64,000 nt of DNA from Saprospiraceae bacterium (GCA_022841345.1 JALHRR010000017.1:1-64000); one strand, 5' to 3'. Counted from the first letter of the stretch, positions 44,326 through 54,054 are shown. Program-made: numbers and translations. Notes: a model not told the origin generated them from the letters alone.

Positions 44326-46041
44326 TTATTCTCCGCAAGAACTATATGTCTTAGCCAGATTAATATTAGCTTCTTTATTTCCATACCAGCCTCTCGTCTC
44401 CTCTATATGTTCCAGCGTGGAATTGCAATTTGCAAAGTATTTTTTAGCTCTTTTTTTGGCAAGAATATCGTTTTGTGTAACGGCAAAATACTCTTCCATA
44501 CCTGCTGATTTGAATACAGAATAAGCTTTGGCACAGTTCATTAAGAATCCATCATCAAAGAATACATGGTAAGCAGTAATTTTATCATCCCTATAAATGA
44601 CTTCAGCAAATGCAGGAGCAGTTTTTACGCCAAACATATCATATGGTTTGAAATCCAGTGTAGTAATGGTTCTCTTTGAAAACTGCAGAGATTGTAAATC
44701 CCTGGCCTTGATATGGAATTTTTTCATCTTATCCTTTTCATCAATGTAGCCAAATTCAGCACCGCTGAAGCAACTGCTTTTTTGGTCTCCATCGGTCAAT
44801 ACCAGGTATCCGTCAAAACTCCTTCCGTCATTTAACTTTAAGGCAGCTGCCAGCACAAGATCGGAAGGTTTTTTCTTGAATCTTTTGGCTAACTCCAGAT
44901 CCACTTCGGCTTCGTCGGATTCGGAGGATTCTTCTCCCTCCTCTTCTTCCGATATTTCCTCTTCCTGGCCAAAGCCGGTTGCTCCCGGTCTGATTTTCAT
45001 TGTGGAGGATGAGTGCTCATAATTACTGTTCATGATATTAAAATCAGCCATGATGGCTCTTTGCCTTTTTATGAACTCCATATATCTTTTATCAGCCTTT
45101 TTCAATTGATCCAGCTGCACTGCTTCTGCGGCCCAGGCTTCAATATCCAGCTCGAAGTCACCCAGATAAGCCAGCACCACTGCATTATGAATATAAGCAT
45201 TTGCAATTTTTACTTCCTGCTCATCAGCTTTATTATATTTTTGACTTCCATCTCTGAAAAATTCGAATGGAGTTTTCAATGCTGCTTTATATGCAGCAAC
45301 ATCATCATTTTTATCAAAAGCCTTCAAAATAGTTCTGATGGCTTCAAATTGAGCATCACATGCTGCATAATCCGCATGTTTTTTAGTATCGATGTAGTAT
45401 ATGGAAAGCGGATATTTTTTCTTTTGAAAACCGATATGGTGATTCATGATCTCCATGGCTCGTTTTGCCCTGTCAAGACTTACTCTGCTCACGTGATCAT
45501 TTACCATTTTGGTAAGATTCTGCCTGACATGATTTTCTACCTGAGCCACTGAATTAAATGTTGAGGTTGACATCAGATCTATTTGATTCCCTGTTTGGCT
45601 GGCAGGAATGCTCAGGATGGACTCACCCTTTGCATTCAGGATTCTCGCAGATACATTAAGCTGCACTTCGTAGGATTTGGAATAGGTAGTAACCTCTTTT
45701 TTGTTTACGGTATTTTTTATCGTGTTGATTTTCTCTTTCTTAAAAACAGGTTCAGCTATAGCGATTTCGACAGTAAATTGTTCGCCGTAAGGTACTTTGT
45801 TGTAACCTTGTAATGCAGGCAGGGATTTCAGAAATTGCTCTTCATTCATCCCGTATTTTAAATAGAAATCCTGACGATTTGCAGAAACCATCTTATAGTC
45901 ATCAAATTCTGCAACACCATAATTATTAGGCAGAATGGTCAGCGAAGGATGTAAGGTTTTGTAATCAATTTTTATTTTTTGTGAAAATAGGCTTGTACAG
46001 GACAGCAATACGCATACTGTCAAAATATAAATTTGTTTCAT
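44326..46041 (-). CDS. Secreted/periplasmic protein of unknown function
   Basis: 571 residues with an N-terminal signal peptide (cleavage about residue 20, LFSQKI). A beta-rich N-terminal part (to ~190) is followed by a helical domain (~200-340). Then comes an acidic low-complexity linker (QEEEISEEEEGEESSESDEAE, about 355-375) and a C-terminal beta domain with repeated short strands (LNDGRSFDGYLVL, VIYRDDKITAYHVFF). No family was recognised. It is convergent with the UPF0175 gene; an imperfect AAGATGGT/ACCATCTT pair in the 148-bp gap may terminate both. Confidence 0.75.
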   Translation of the reverse strand: MKQIYILTVCVLLSCTSLFSQKIKIDYKTLHPSLTILPNNYGVAEFDDYKMVSANRQDFYLKYGMNEEQFLKSLPALQGYNKVPYGEQFTVEIAIAEPVFKKEKINTIKNTVNKKEVTTYSKSYEVQLNVSARILNAKGESILSIPASQTGNQIDLMSTSTFNSVAQVENHVRQNLTKMVNDHVSRVSLDRAKRAMEIMNHHIGFQKKKYPLSIYYIDTKKHADYAACDAQFEAIRTILKAFDKNDDVAAYKAALKTPFEFFRDGSQKYNKADEQEVKIANAYIHNAVVLAYLGDFELDIEAWAAEAVQLDQLKKADKRYMEFIKRQRAIMADFNIMNSNYEHSSSTMKIRPGATGFGQEEEISEEEEGEESSESDEAEVDLELAKRFKKKPSDLVLAAALKLNDGRSFDGYLVLTDGDQKSSCFSGAEFGYIDEKDKMKKFHIKARDLQSLQFSKRTITTLDFKPYDMFGVKTAPAFAEVIYRDDKITAYHVFFDDGFLMNCAKAYSVFKSAGMEEYFAVTQNDILAKKRAKKYFANCNSTLEHIEETRGWYGNKEANINLAKTYSSCGE

Positions 46042-46204
46042 TTAGGTTGTTGATTGACTCTTGTTAAAAAAATGGGTTATTCCATAAAAGTCACAAAAAT
46101 ATCTTTTTATTTTAAAATGGCAAGGACGGGACATATTAAGTCCTGATAAACTCCCTGATTTGGCGAGTACGTTTTTCTTGAATCAAATTTTGAATCCTAT
46201 TACG

Positions 46205-46714
46205 TCAGGAATTCAACACCCCTTTCAATTCCTCATCCTTATTGCGCAGATCCAGTCCTCCTTCAAGGATTGATTTTAAATTGGCCAGGTAAAAAGTCCA
46301 TCCGTTGGAACAACCAACATGAAAATTTACTCTTGATTTTTCATCTGTAGGGATATGATGCTGTGTCAGTTCCAGGATGCTTTGATCACCTTCTGCGTAT
46401 ATCCTCACTGAAACAATACCCGCCTTTCCGAATACAAAGCTCATCTGATTTTCACCATCGGCTTCCAGGATTTCACCCTTTTCTGTGACATCATCACTCC
46501 AACCAAACCATTGCCATTCATAAGTATCACCCACCTGAATACTTTCAGTCCTTTTACGCAATTGTCCCGCAGCTGAGGTAAAGGCCGCATTCCTGAGAAA
46601 CCAGCTTTCCAGTGCATTCTGACTTGTCCAGGCATCGTATATTTCCTGAACAGGAGCATTGACCGGAATACGTTGTACGAATTGAGTCCAGTCGTAAGTA
46701 AAGTTATTTTCCAT
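46205..46714 (-). CDS. SRPBCC-family protein (AHSA1-like START domain)
   Basis: 169 residues. The single-domain SRPBCC fold is indicated by the N-terminal strand V-P-V-N-A-P-x-x-x-I-Y-D-A-W-T, the helix around LESWFL, and the core strands YEWQWFGW, KGEILEADGENQMSFVF, VSVRIYAEGDQSILELTQ and the long C-terminal helix with GWTFYLANLKSILEGG. These are the marks of the AHSA1 (Hsp90 activator-like) group, which binds hydrophobic ligands. Specific ligand unknown. Monocistronic. Confidence 0.85.
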   Translation of the reverse strand: MENNFTYDWTQFVQRIPVNAPVQEIYDAWTSQNALESWFLRNAAFTSAAGQLRKRTESIQVGDTYEWQWFGWSDDVTEKGEILEADGENQMSFVFGKAGIVSVRIYAEGDQSILELTQHHIPTDEKSRVNFHVGCSNGWTFYLANLKSILEGGLDLRNKDEELKGVLNS

Positions 46715-46805
46715 GGTATTTCATTTAACAAACCTGATTTCAAATGTCGGAAGGAAAAACTGTAATGCCAAATCACAAGCAATAAGAATGCCTGTGATTT
46801 TTGAA

Positions 46806-46951
46806 GATTTTGGGCCTCCCCACCGGGTAATCTGACATTGCAATGAAAGCATATGCAATGTCAGATTACCCGGGGTCGCGCTATCCGCTTTACTTCGCAG
46901 AGCCGCATGGTAATGCGTCTCTGCTTCGTGCCCGCTCCTATCGCTGAGGCG
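46806..46951 (+). repeat. Two-hairpin element, copy 2
   Basis: Same organisation as the copy at 42033. The variable hairpin here is GGGTAATCTGACATTGCA (46825-46842) with a perfect complement at 46854-46871, a sequence unrelated to that of copy 1. It is followed by the constant GTCGCGCTATCCGCTT, second hairpin and GCCCGCT-x-CTATCGCTGAGGC. It lies between divergent genes (46714 minus and 47216 plus). The remaining 46952-47215 shows nothing further. Confidence 0.85.
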
Positions 46952-47215
46952 GTGTGGGTGAGTGTTAGAGAAGGAAAGTTATTCCAGAAAAGAAGGAGAT
47001 TACACATTCAATTTTGAAGGTGGGATTATTTCCAGTATTTCTACTTGTCACATTAGGTAGTTTATCTCTCTAGAACTCCCATTTTACTTGTTATTTTTAT
47101 TAGTGAAAATTTTGGTCTCCTAACAGATGAGAAATGTGGATTTTAGAATTATATTTCTAACTCAAATTTCATGGAAATTACTCGTTTTTTCTTCACTTCG
47201 AAACCCTCCCAAATA

Positions 47216-48319
47216 ATGAAGCACCTTATTGTATGCATAGTAATTTTATTATTTGGATGTACAAATCTCAAGGCGCAGGAAGATCAGGAAGGACAGGATG
47301 AAAAATACATCCAGGATCAAAGCATTAGCCTCATCATTGATCAGGATGCCTTTTCAGGTTATAATGAGGATCGCAATTACACCATGGGATTATCCATTGG
47401 ATATGCAGGCAAATTCGCTGACAAGGATTGGTTGCTTTTTCCATGGATGAGAAAGAAAGTGGATTGGTTATTTGGATTTAAAGGATTACATCAGTCAGGG
47501 GAACAATTTTTGCCCGCTATTGCCATTTTTTTCAGTGGTTTTACACCGGAGAATATTGCTGTTGCTGAACCAGTGATTAATGACAGGCCTTATAGCAGTA
47601 TCATGGGTATTTCATCCTTTCGCTCCACATTGATGAAGGGAGATCAGGATGAAATTGTTCAGTATGCTTTTAGCACAAGATTGAATATTGGAATCCTTGG
47701 ATTAAACATAGGAAGAGATGTGCAATCTCATATTCACCGCGAAATGTGGATTGGATCTACAAGACCGGTTCCACTTGGATGGCATAATCAAATTTCTCAG
47801 GGAGGTGAACCCACCGCCCTTTATCAAATGCAGTTTTCGAAGCCGGCCTTCATCGCGTATGGTCTGGATAAAGACGGTCAGGAAACTGATCGCAAAAAAC
47901 TGGAATTAATGTATGTGGCAGAGTGCAATGTAGGATATTATAATAATATCGCTGTAGGTACAGTATTCCGGATCGGCAGATATTATACTCCATTCTGGTA
48001 TTTGAACAGTTCAGGAATGAGCTCTGTAAATCAAACAGCCCTGATGGCTCCCAAATTTGAATTCTTCTTTACATTCGGCATCAGAGCAAGGGCAGTATTA
48101 TACAATGTACTGCTTCAGGGACAATTCAGGAACACTGAACACAGGCTTTATTATAATGAAATCAGCCCTCTTATTTTTGAATCGGAGTTTGGTGTTGTCA
48201 TGAGGTACAAAAAGTTAAGCTTAATTGTTCATCCTTTTCAATTGCGGACATCAGAACACAGATTATCTACCAGCCGTACCCACATATGGGGAAGTGCATC
48301 CTTGATTTTTTCTTTCTAA
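47216..48319 (+). CDS. LpxR-like outer-membrane beta-barrel protein (DUF2219)
   Basis: 367 residues from the ATG at 47216, which opens a clean signal peptide (MKHLIVCIVILLFGCTNLKAQ). The mature protein begins with SLIIDQDAFSGYNEDRNYTMGLSIGY, the 'D-x-D-x-F...D-R-x-Y-T-x-G' signature of LpxR, a lipid A 3'-O-deacylase barrel. A conserved His appears in QSHIHREMWIGS, with PLGWHNQI beyond it. Alternating amphipathic strands run to the end and the last residue is Phe. Likely an outer-membrane enzyme acting on lipid A. Gap of 12 bp to the subtilase gene. Confidence 0.75.
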   Translation: MKHLIVCIVILLFGCTNLKAQEDQEGQDEKYIQDQSISLIIDQDAFSGYNEDRNYTMGLSIGYAGKFADKDWLLFPWMRKKVDWLFGFKGLHQSGEQFLPAIAIFFSGFTPENIAVAEPVINDRPYSSIMGISSFRSTLMKGDQDEIVQYAFSTRLNIGILGLNIGRDVQSHIHREMWIGSTRPVPLGWHNQISQGGEPTALYQMQFSKPAFIAYGLDKDGQETDRKKLELMYVAECNVGYYNNIAVGTVFRIGRYYTPFWYLNSSGMSSVNQTALMAPKFEFFFTFGIRARAVLYNVLLQGQFRNTEHRLYYNEISPLIFESEFGVVMRYKKLSLIVHPFQLRTSEHRLSTSRTHIWGSASLIFSF

Positions 48320-48331
48320 AAATAAAAACAG

Positions 48332-49657
48332 ATGAAAGAAAAGGGAAAGAAATTATTGCTTCACTATAAAGGGCAGTCCTGGCATATGGGATCTGAAATT
48401 CCTGTGCCACATATTTCTAAATTTAAAAATGAAGAATCCTGTACACTCTTTGTTAAACTCAAAAGTCAAAAGTTGGGCCATCTTGATTCCCTTCAGATTG
48501 ATTACAAATTGGCAGGTTACAGGAGAGTTTCGGGAATGGACAATGTGTATGAGTTCAAATTTCCAAAAATGACCATTCAGGAACTCACGACACTTGCTTC
48601 AGTGTATTATCGAAGTGGCCTCGTTGAATATGCTGAACCAAAAATTGTTCAGAAATTCAAACCTCAATGGCCGGCAGCATTTAATGATCCTTTATTCTCC
48701 CAACAATGGATTTTGAATAACACCGGTCAGAATGGAGGTACTCCGGGCATGGACCCCGGGATTTTAAAAGCAATTGACTGGATAAAGGCTCAGAATATTG
48801 CTTTGGATGATAATGTCAAAATTGCAGTACTGGATGAAGGAGTAGATGTTGATCATCAGGATTTGCAGCAGTCTGGTTTAATGCAGGATGGTTTTTCCAG
48901 ATTTGGCGACCCAACAAATCCTAAACCTAAAACACATGCTCACCATGGTACTCAGATAACCGGCATTATCGCTTCGGTTTGGAACAGCATTGGAATTGCA
49001 GGAGCAAATCCATTTTGTAAGATTATGCCCGGCAAGATATATTATCATCCAAACGGAGTCAGACCTACAGAGATGGCAAAAGGAATAAGACAGGCTGTTG
49101 ATTTAGGTGCACGTGTTCTGAATTTAAGCTGGAAGATTGTCCCATCCCCCATGATTGCAGATGCTATTCAATATGCAGTGTCGAAAAATTGTATTGTCTG
49201 CGCTGCAGCAGGAAATTACCTGCATCCCAATGATGACAGGTCTGTTCAATTTCCCGGCAAGCTGGATGATGTGATTGGAGTAGGCGCATTTGATCATCAT
49301 GGTCAATGGATCAACCTTAACAATGCCCCTGCAGCGCATAGGTTTGGATCCTGCCATGGCAGAGAAGTGGACATTTCAGCTCCTGGGCTTTACGTGCATA
49401 CATTGAAGAATAACAATGCCTACGACCCTGCTTTTTTCGGAACTTCAGCAGCTACAGCCATTGTATCAGCGATTGCAGGATTGGTGATTGCAGTTCGTCC
49501 AGATTTGTCAGTTAATGAAATAAAGTCAATTCTGTACACGTCAGCGGATCAGGTACCACTGACTGAGGGCAGCAGTCTTTATTTGTCAGAAAGATATGGT
49601 CATGGCCGCATTAATGCTTTTGAAGCGGTTAAACTCGCACAGTTCTGGCCAAATTAG
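48332..49657 (+). CDS. Subtilisin-like serine protease (S8), no signal peptide
   Basis: 441 residues. An N-terminal pro-domain-like region (~40-105, ending in YAEPKIVQKFKPQW) precedes the S8 catalytic domain. The triad is Asp168 in IAVLDEGVDVDH, His205 in HAHHGTQITG and Ser372 in FFGTSAATA, with the oxyanion Asn295 in AAAGNY. All core residues are intact. There is no signal peptide or T9SS domain despite the pro-region that usually keeps secreted subtilases inactive. Co-transcription with the LpxR-like gene is likely. Confidence 0.9.
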   Translation: MKEKGKKLLLHYKGQSWHMGSEIPVPHISKFKNEESCTLFVKLKSQKLGHLDSLQIDYKLAGYRRVSGMDNVYEFKFPKMTIQELTTLASVYYRSGLVEYAEPKIVQKFKPQWPAAFNDPLFSQQWILNNTGQNGGTPGMDPGILKAIDWIKAQNIALDDNVKIAVLDEGVDVDHQDLQQSGLMQDGFSRFGDPTNPKPKTHAHHGTQITGIIASVWNSIGIAGANPFCKIMPGKIYYHPNGVRPTEMAKGIRQAVDLGARVLNLSWKIVPSPMIADAIQYAVSKNCIVCAAAGNYLHPNDDRSVQFPGKLDDVIGVGAFDHHGQWINLNNAPAAHRFGSCHGREVDISAPGLYVHTLKNNNAYDPAFFGTSAATAIVSAIAGLVIAVRPDLSVNEIKSILYTSADQVPLTEGSSLYLSERYGHGRINAFEAVKLAQFWPN

Positions 49658-49693
49658 GAGGTCTTCAAAACTCCGCTCAAATTCTTGACGCTC

Positions 49694-51268
49694 TCACCTC
49701 CACACCATCACCTTCTCGACAACCCGACCTTCAGTATCTACGATTTGAAGGAAGTAGTTTCCTGAATTCAGATCGCTCATGTCTAATTTTATGTTTTGCT
49801 TACCGGGAATAATAGGGTAGGAATTATAAAGAGTTTTGAGCCAACGGCCATTGATATCTATAATATGAATTGTGATGTTCTTACTTTTTTCTGCTGTGAT
49901 TTCTATCGTTGCGAAATCAGCAAGTGGATTGGGGTAAATCCGATATTCTGAAACGGACAATCCATTCTCTTTGATACTCGTACTCAAACTCAACATGACT
50001 TTACACATGGCAAAGTCAAAATCTACTTCACCAGCAACTAAAATTTGATCGCCATGCATTTTGATTTCCGCGCAGTCATCTATTTTGCTTTCATCTGCTA
50101 CAAAGATTCCTCCATTATTCCCAAACGATGTGTCTGTTTGTCCATCTGTTGTCAATTTTATCAGACATACTTTGCCCATTGTATTACCAGCAACATAAAT
50201 GTAGTTGTTATGGAATAAGATGCTTCTGATATTTGAGTTTCTGTTTAGGAATTTATGTCGCCATACACCAAGCATAGCAAAATCATGATCCAATTTTCCA
50301 TCGCTGTTTAGTTTCATCAGAACCATTGTCTCCTGACCATTGTCATATTCATATCCACCGGCCAATATACTGCGATCAGGAAGCTCCATTACAACATTGA
50401 ATTGCTGGGTAAGATTGGCAGAACCGGAGTGAAACATTCCATTTAAACCAAATGATTTGTCTATAGTGCCATCAGCTTTGATTTTCCCTACCCAATAATT
50501 TTCTTTTTCAGTGCCCGCTTTTAATGATCCGCAGACCAGGTAATTTCCATCCTGTAATTTAGTCCCATGTATGACCCGTTCATCTGCATTGCTGAATCTG
50601 AGCTGCACTTTACCGGTATTATGAAATTGTGTATCTAATTTGCCATTAGGCAATAATTGAATCATGAATGCATCCAGTCCCCCGGGCCACACTCCACCTG
50701 TTGCATATCCAAGGCCAATTATTTTTTCATCTTCACCCCACTCGAGATGTATCAGCCTTTGAATATCACCATGAATAAAATAACTATAGCTGCCTTTGCC
50801 CTCATAGGTAGTATCAAGCGAACCATCAGAATTGCATCGCGCTATCATAGCTTGTTCATTTATCAATTCACGGGAAATGTATCCACCCACCAACACTTTT
50901 CCATTTGGGTGGAGCAAAGCGGTTCTGGCAAGATCTTTGTTGATGGTAAGTTGTTGTACAACTCGCCCACCATTTTTCTTGCTGGCATCTAAGTTCCCCT
51001 CAGAGTTATAATAACCTATGCAAAAATGATTTTTACTCCCGGGACGAGAAGTAGTGCCGGCTAAAATAATTTTCTTTGTTTCGGTAATAAGTAATTTCGA
51101 TATGAAGTCATATTCAGGAGTAAATGTAAACAAGCCAAAATCAGTTCTCGTATACCCATCGGTGCCAAAATTCGGAAAGATATATTGCTGTTGCGCTCTT
51201 ATTCCTGAGTGCATAAGAATAACGCAGATGAAAATTCTAAAAAGAGAAACAGAAGTATTAATAGGCAT
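49694..51268 (-). CDS. T9SS-secreted protein with delta-60 repeats
   Basis: 524 residues with a signal peptide (to about residue 24). The body is a run of about seven ~50-residue delta-60 (DUF5122) repeats, each ending in 'G-x-L/I-D-x-x-F/Y-x-x-x-G' (GSLDTTYEGKG, GKLDTQFHNTG, GTIDKSFGLNG, GKLDHDFAMLG, GQTDTSFGNNG), which form a beta-propeller. The last ~75 residues (IYPNPLADFATIE ... NSGNYFLQI) form a T9SS type A sorting domain. Secreted or surface-bound; ligand unknown. Confidence 0.88.
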   Translation of the reverse strand: MPINTSVSLFRIFICVILMHSGIRAQQQYIFPNFGTDGYTRTDFGLFTFTPEYDFISKLLITETKKIILAGTTSRPGSKNHFCIGYYNSEGNLDASKKNGGRVVQQLTINKDLARTALLHPNGKVLVGGYISRELINEQAMIARCNSDGSLDTTYEGKGSYSYFIHGDIQRLIHLEWGEDEKIIGLGYATGGVWPGGLDAFMIQLLPNGKLDTQFHNTGKVQLRFSNADERVIHGTKLQDGNYLVCGSLKAGTEKENYWVGKIKADGTIDKSFGLNGMFHSGSANLTQQFNVVMELPDRSILAGGYEYDNGQETMVLMKLNSDGKLDHDFAMLGVWRHKFLNRNSNIRSILFHNNYIYVAGNTMGKVCLIKLTTDGQTDTSFGNNGGIFVADESKIDDCAEIKMHGDQILVAGEVDFDFAMCKVMLSLSTSIKENGLSVSEYRIYPNPLADFATIEITAEKSKNITIHIIDINGRWLKTLYNSYPIIPGKQNIKLDMSDLNSGNYFLQIVDTEGRVVEKVMVWR

Positions 51269-51611
51269 TTGTGGAGTTCTTCAGTTATTAAAGCCATTCA
51301 AAAGTAAAGTTTATTTCATCTAAGAATATCGAACAGAAGGAGAAAATTACATATTTTCAATTAATGAATTCGTAACTACCTATCATAAATTGCCAAACAT
51401 TAAATCCCTTCAAAAGTAAAAAGCATAAACCCGGAAATTGACATCAAATGATTAGGAACTAGACGGCGAAATATAAATCTTTAATTCTTTAGAAAATTAA
51501 TTCTGGAGTAGCTTAAACCCAAGGGACTAATTTACATCAAATGATACTAAATGATGATCAGGATTTTTCCTGATTGATTTACCCACACTGCAATTTTCCT
51601 ATATTTACTCT
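51269..51611. other. Divergent intergenic region
   Basis: AT-rich. ACATCAAATGAT occurs at about 51441 and 51533. A near-consensus -7 element TATATTTA (51600-51607) precedes the ATG at 51612 by 4 bp, suggesting a nearly leaderless mRNA for the peroxidase gene. Confidence 0.45.
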
Positions 51612-53006
51612 ATGAAACGCCAATCCCTTCTGATATTATTAATTCTGGTGAGCTTTGCCTCCCTTGCCCTGATCAACCTGAATGCCCCTGACAATTATTC
51701 AGAGCCTGATATTCCCAATTATATCTTAAAGGATAACATGCCGGAAAGTAACCGGATCGATGATCGGGTAGCTACTTTAGGCAGAGTGTTATTTTACGAT
51801 AAGCAACTGTCAAGAAACGGAACAATATCCTGCGCATCCTGTCACAGGCAGGAGTTTGCTTTTGGGGATACTGCTGTTTTCAGCAGGGGATTGGTAGGAG
51901 AATTGACCGGCAGACATTCTATGCGTTTGGCTAATATCAGATTTGCGGATGATTCTTTATTTTTTTGGGACAGGAGAGCTGCTTCTTTGGAAATTCAATC
52001 TACTATGCCCATTCAGGATCATGTGGAAATGGGATTCAGTGGTTTTTCCGGAGATCCCGGTATGGATTCTCTCCTGAAGAGGCTGGAGGGTGTTGATTAT
52101 TATCCCATGTTATTTGAATATGCATTTGGAGACGAGGAGATTAGTGAATTCAGGATGCAGAAAGCTTTAGCACAGTTTGTCAGAAGTATTGTTTCGTTTG
52201 ATTCCCGGTTTGATGAAGGCAGGGCGATTACCGGAAATAATATGATGCCATTTCCAAATTTTACTCCTCAGGAAAATCAGGGTAAAATGCTGTTTTTTGC
52301 TCCACCGGCAATGGGTGGAGGTGGATGTCAGGGATGCCACAGAGCACCTGAGTTTGACATCGACCCCAATACAGGCAATAACGGTGTGATTGCATTTATA
52401 CCCGGAACTACGAATCCTGACTTCAACAATACCCGATCTCCAAGTCTGAGAGATCTCTACAGGCCTGATGGGGTTCTTAATGGGCCGATGATGCATACCG
52501 GCCATTTTCGCAATTTCAGAGAAGTTATTGATCACTATAATAATATTATCCCTCAGCCATTTAATCCCCGCCTGGATCCAAGACTCCGGGGCCCTCAGGG
52601 AGCCGGTCAGCAATTGAATTTCACTGTTGCTCAAAAGGAAGCGCTGGAGGCTTTTATGCGAACGCTGAGCGGACAGAATCTCTACACTGACCTTAAATGG
52701 TCTAATCCTTTCAATGAAAACGACGAACTGGATATTATTCCACTGAGCACTGCGGTTTCAGAAACTAACCCGGAATTAGATATTAAAATATGGCCCAATC
52801 CGGTCACAGATTTAGTTCATGTGCAATTACCCGAAGGTGATCATACACTCAAATTGTTTCAGTTGGATGGTAAGTTACTCCAAACTCAAAAAGGGCAGAA
52901 TCTGATAGGTTTGAATATACAGGATTTACCAAAAGGAATTTATTTGTTGCAAATCCGCTCATCTTATAATACCAGGGTTTTTGTCAGGAAAATTATAAAG
53001 ATTTGA
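51612..53006 (+). CDS. Di-haem cytochrome c peroxidase (MauG family) with T9SS domain
   Basis: 464 residues with a signal/anchor sequence (1-22). Two c-type haem sites are seen: CASCH (74-78) and CQGCH (239-243). The family motifs LGRVLFYDKQLSRNGTISC, FWDRRAASLE and NTRSPSLRDLYR are present, along with GPMMHTGHF (Met/His ligand region). It reduces peroxide using electrons from periplasmic carriers. The C-terminal ~80 residues (IWPNPVTDLVHVQLP ... PKGIYLLQI) are a T9SS type A domain, so it should be surface-exposed. Confidence 0.92.
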   Translation: MKRQSLLILLILVSFASLALINLNAPDNYSEPDIPNYILKDNMPESNRIDDRVATLGRVLFYDKQLSRNGTISCASCHRQEFAFGDTAVFSRGLVGELTGRHSMRLANIRFADDSLFFWDRRAASLEIQSTMPIQDHVEMGFSGFSGDPGMDSLLKRLEGVDYYPMLFEYAFGDEEISEFRMQKALAQFVRSIVSFDSRFDEGRAITGNNMMPFPNFTPQENQGKMLFFAPPAMGGGGCQGCHRAPEFDIDPNTGNNGVIAFIPGTTNPDFNNTRSPSLRDLYRPDGVLNGPMMHTGHFRNFREVIDHYNNIIPQPFNPRLDPRLRGPQGAGQQLNFTVAQKEALEAFMRTLSGQNLYTDLKWSNPFNENDELDIIPLSTAVSETNPELDIKIWPNPVTDLVHVQLPEGDHTLKLFQLDGKLLQTQKGQNLIGLNIQDLPKGIYLLQIRSSYNTRVFVRKIIKI

Positions 53007-53148
53007 TAGACAATAGACAATGGTTAATTGAATTAACCAATACATAATAGATTTAAGTTGACAATGGAATCAGTATACAGGATTTAAAATTCAGTTCGTT
53101 ATTACTAAACGGGTGTCACGAATAACAAATTTGAAATTGGAAAAGTAT

Positions 53149-53156
53149 TATCTTTG
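53149..53156 (+). promoter_or_regulatory. -7 promoter element of hicBA
   Basis: TATCTTTG matches TAnnTTTG, with a TTTG 15 bp upstream (53130-53133). It ends 4 bp before the hicB ATG, so the transcript is leaderless or nearly so. Confidence 0.6.
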
Positions 53157-53160
53157 TATA

Positions 53161-53388
53161 ATGAGCAGAAAAATCGAATTGACAGCAATAATTGAAAAGG
53201 AAAACAACATGTTTGTTTCCTTATGCCCTGAATTGGATATCGCAAGCCAAGGTAAGACTGCTTCTATTGCTAAAAAAAACCTGATTGAGGCAATAGAACT
53301 ATTTTATGAAACAGCATCTGAAACCGAGATTTCCAGAAGACTTGAAAATGAAGTACAAATTTCCAGAGTAGTTGTAAATGTTGAATGA
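53161..53388 (+). CDS. hicB: HicB-family antitoxin
   Basis: 75 residues from the ATG at 53161; the promoter element immediately upstream rules out the GTG at 53113. IIEKENNMFVSLCPELDIASQGKTASIAKKNLIEAIELFYE is the partial RNase-H-like HicB fold: 'F-V-S-x-C-P-E-L-x-I-x-S-x-G-x-T' and a Leu-rich helix. No separate HTH domain is present. It neutralises the HicA toxin encoded by the overlapping downstream gene and is expected to regulate the operon with it. Overlap is 4 bp. Confidence 0.9.
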   Translation: MSRKIELTAIIEKENNMFVSLCPELDIASQGKTASIAKKNLIEAIELFYETASETEISRRLENEVQISRVVVNVE

Positions 53389-53594
53389 GAACCTTATCCG
53401 GCAAAGAAGTATGCTTAATTCTACTCAATCATGGATTTGTAAAAGTGAGACAAAAAGGCAGTCATGTGATAATGCAAAAAGTTTTAGAGAATACAACTAT
53501 TACCGTTCCGGTTCCTGCACACAAAGAAATTGCCACTGGAACATTATTTTCCATAATTAGACAATCGGGCTTGAAAAAAGCAGACTTCGACTAA
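53385..53594 (+). CDS. hicA: HicA-family mRNA interferase toxin
   Basis: 69 residues of the YcfA/HicA dsRBD-like fold: SGKEVCLILLNHGFVKVRQKG, catalytic His27 in KGSHVIMQK, and 'V-P-V-P-A-H-K-E-I-A-T-G-T-L' followed by I-I-R-Q-S-G-L. It cleaves mRNA when not bound by HicB. The antitoxin-first order and 4-bp overlap are normal for the Bacteroidota/cyanobacterial-type HicBA arrangement. Confidence 0.92.
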   Translation: MRTLSGKEVCLILLNHGFVKVRQKGSHVIMQKVLENTTITVPVPAHKEIATGTLFSIIRQSGLKKADFD

Positions 53595-53673
53595 GCTCCA
53601 TAATAATTGATATCCGACACTATTTATTTCAATTGAAAGTCGGTTCATGATACATTAAGATAAATCGTTATAT

Positions 53674-54054
53674 ATGAAAACTCCCAAACCCACCACTGTA
53701 GAAGAGTACATCCTCGCTGCTCCACCACAGGCACAGGAGAAACTGAATGAGATGAGAGCTATTCTTCGCTCAGTCGCACCCAATGCAACTGAATCAATCA
53801 AATGGGGAAATCCCGTTTTTGAAGAAAAGAGGATACTGTTTGCATACATGGCTTACAAGACGCATATCAATTTCATGCCAACGAGATCTACGCTAGATGT
53901 TTTCAGGGATGAACTGGAAGATTATGTATGCGGGAAAGATACCATCCAGTTTGTATATAATAAGCCTCTCCCGGTGGAGCTCATTCGCGAATTGGCGGAA
54001 TATCGTGAAAGAGATGTGCGCAAGAATGGAGCGCTTTGGATGTTGAATTCCTGA
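53674..54054 (+). CDS. DUF1801 (YdhG-like) family protein
   Basis: 126 residues. T-V-E-E-Y-I-L-A-A-P-P-Q-A-Q-E-K-L-N-E-M-R, then SIKWGNPVFE, 'Y-M-A-Y-K-T-H-I-N-F-M-P' and the C-terminal TIQFVYNKPLPVELIREL define DUF1801. Members are small cytosolic proteins; some have been described as iron chaperones, most have no assigned function. Preceded by HicBA and followed 24 bp later by a methyltransferase gene, perhaps as one transcript. Confidence 0.88.
   Translation: MKTPKPTTVEEYILAAPPQAQEKLNEMRAILRSVAPNATESIKWGNPVFEEKRILFAYMAYKTHINFMPTRSTLDVFRDELEDYVCGKDTIQFVYNKPLPVELIRELAEYRERDVRKNGALWMLNS

Noticed and set aside
45013-45552. A 179-codon hydrophobic frame opposite the gene at 44326
   Set aside because: It lies fully inside a longer, better-composed gene on the other strand.
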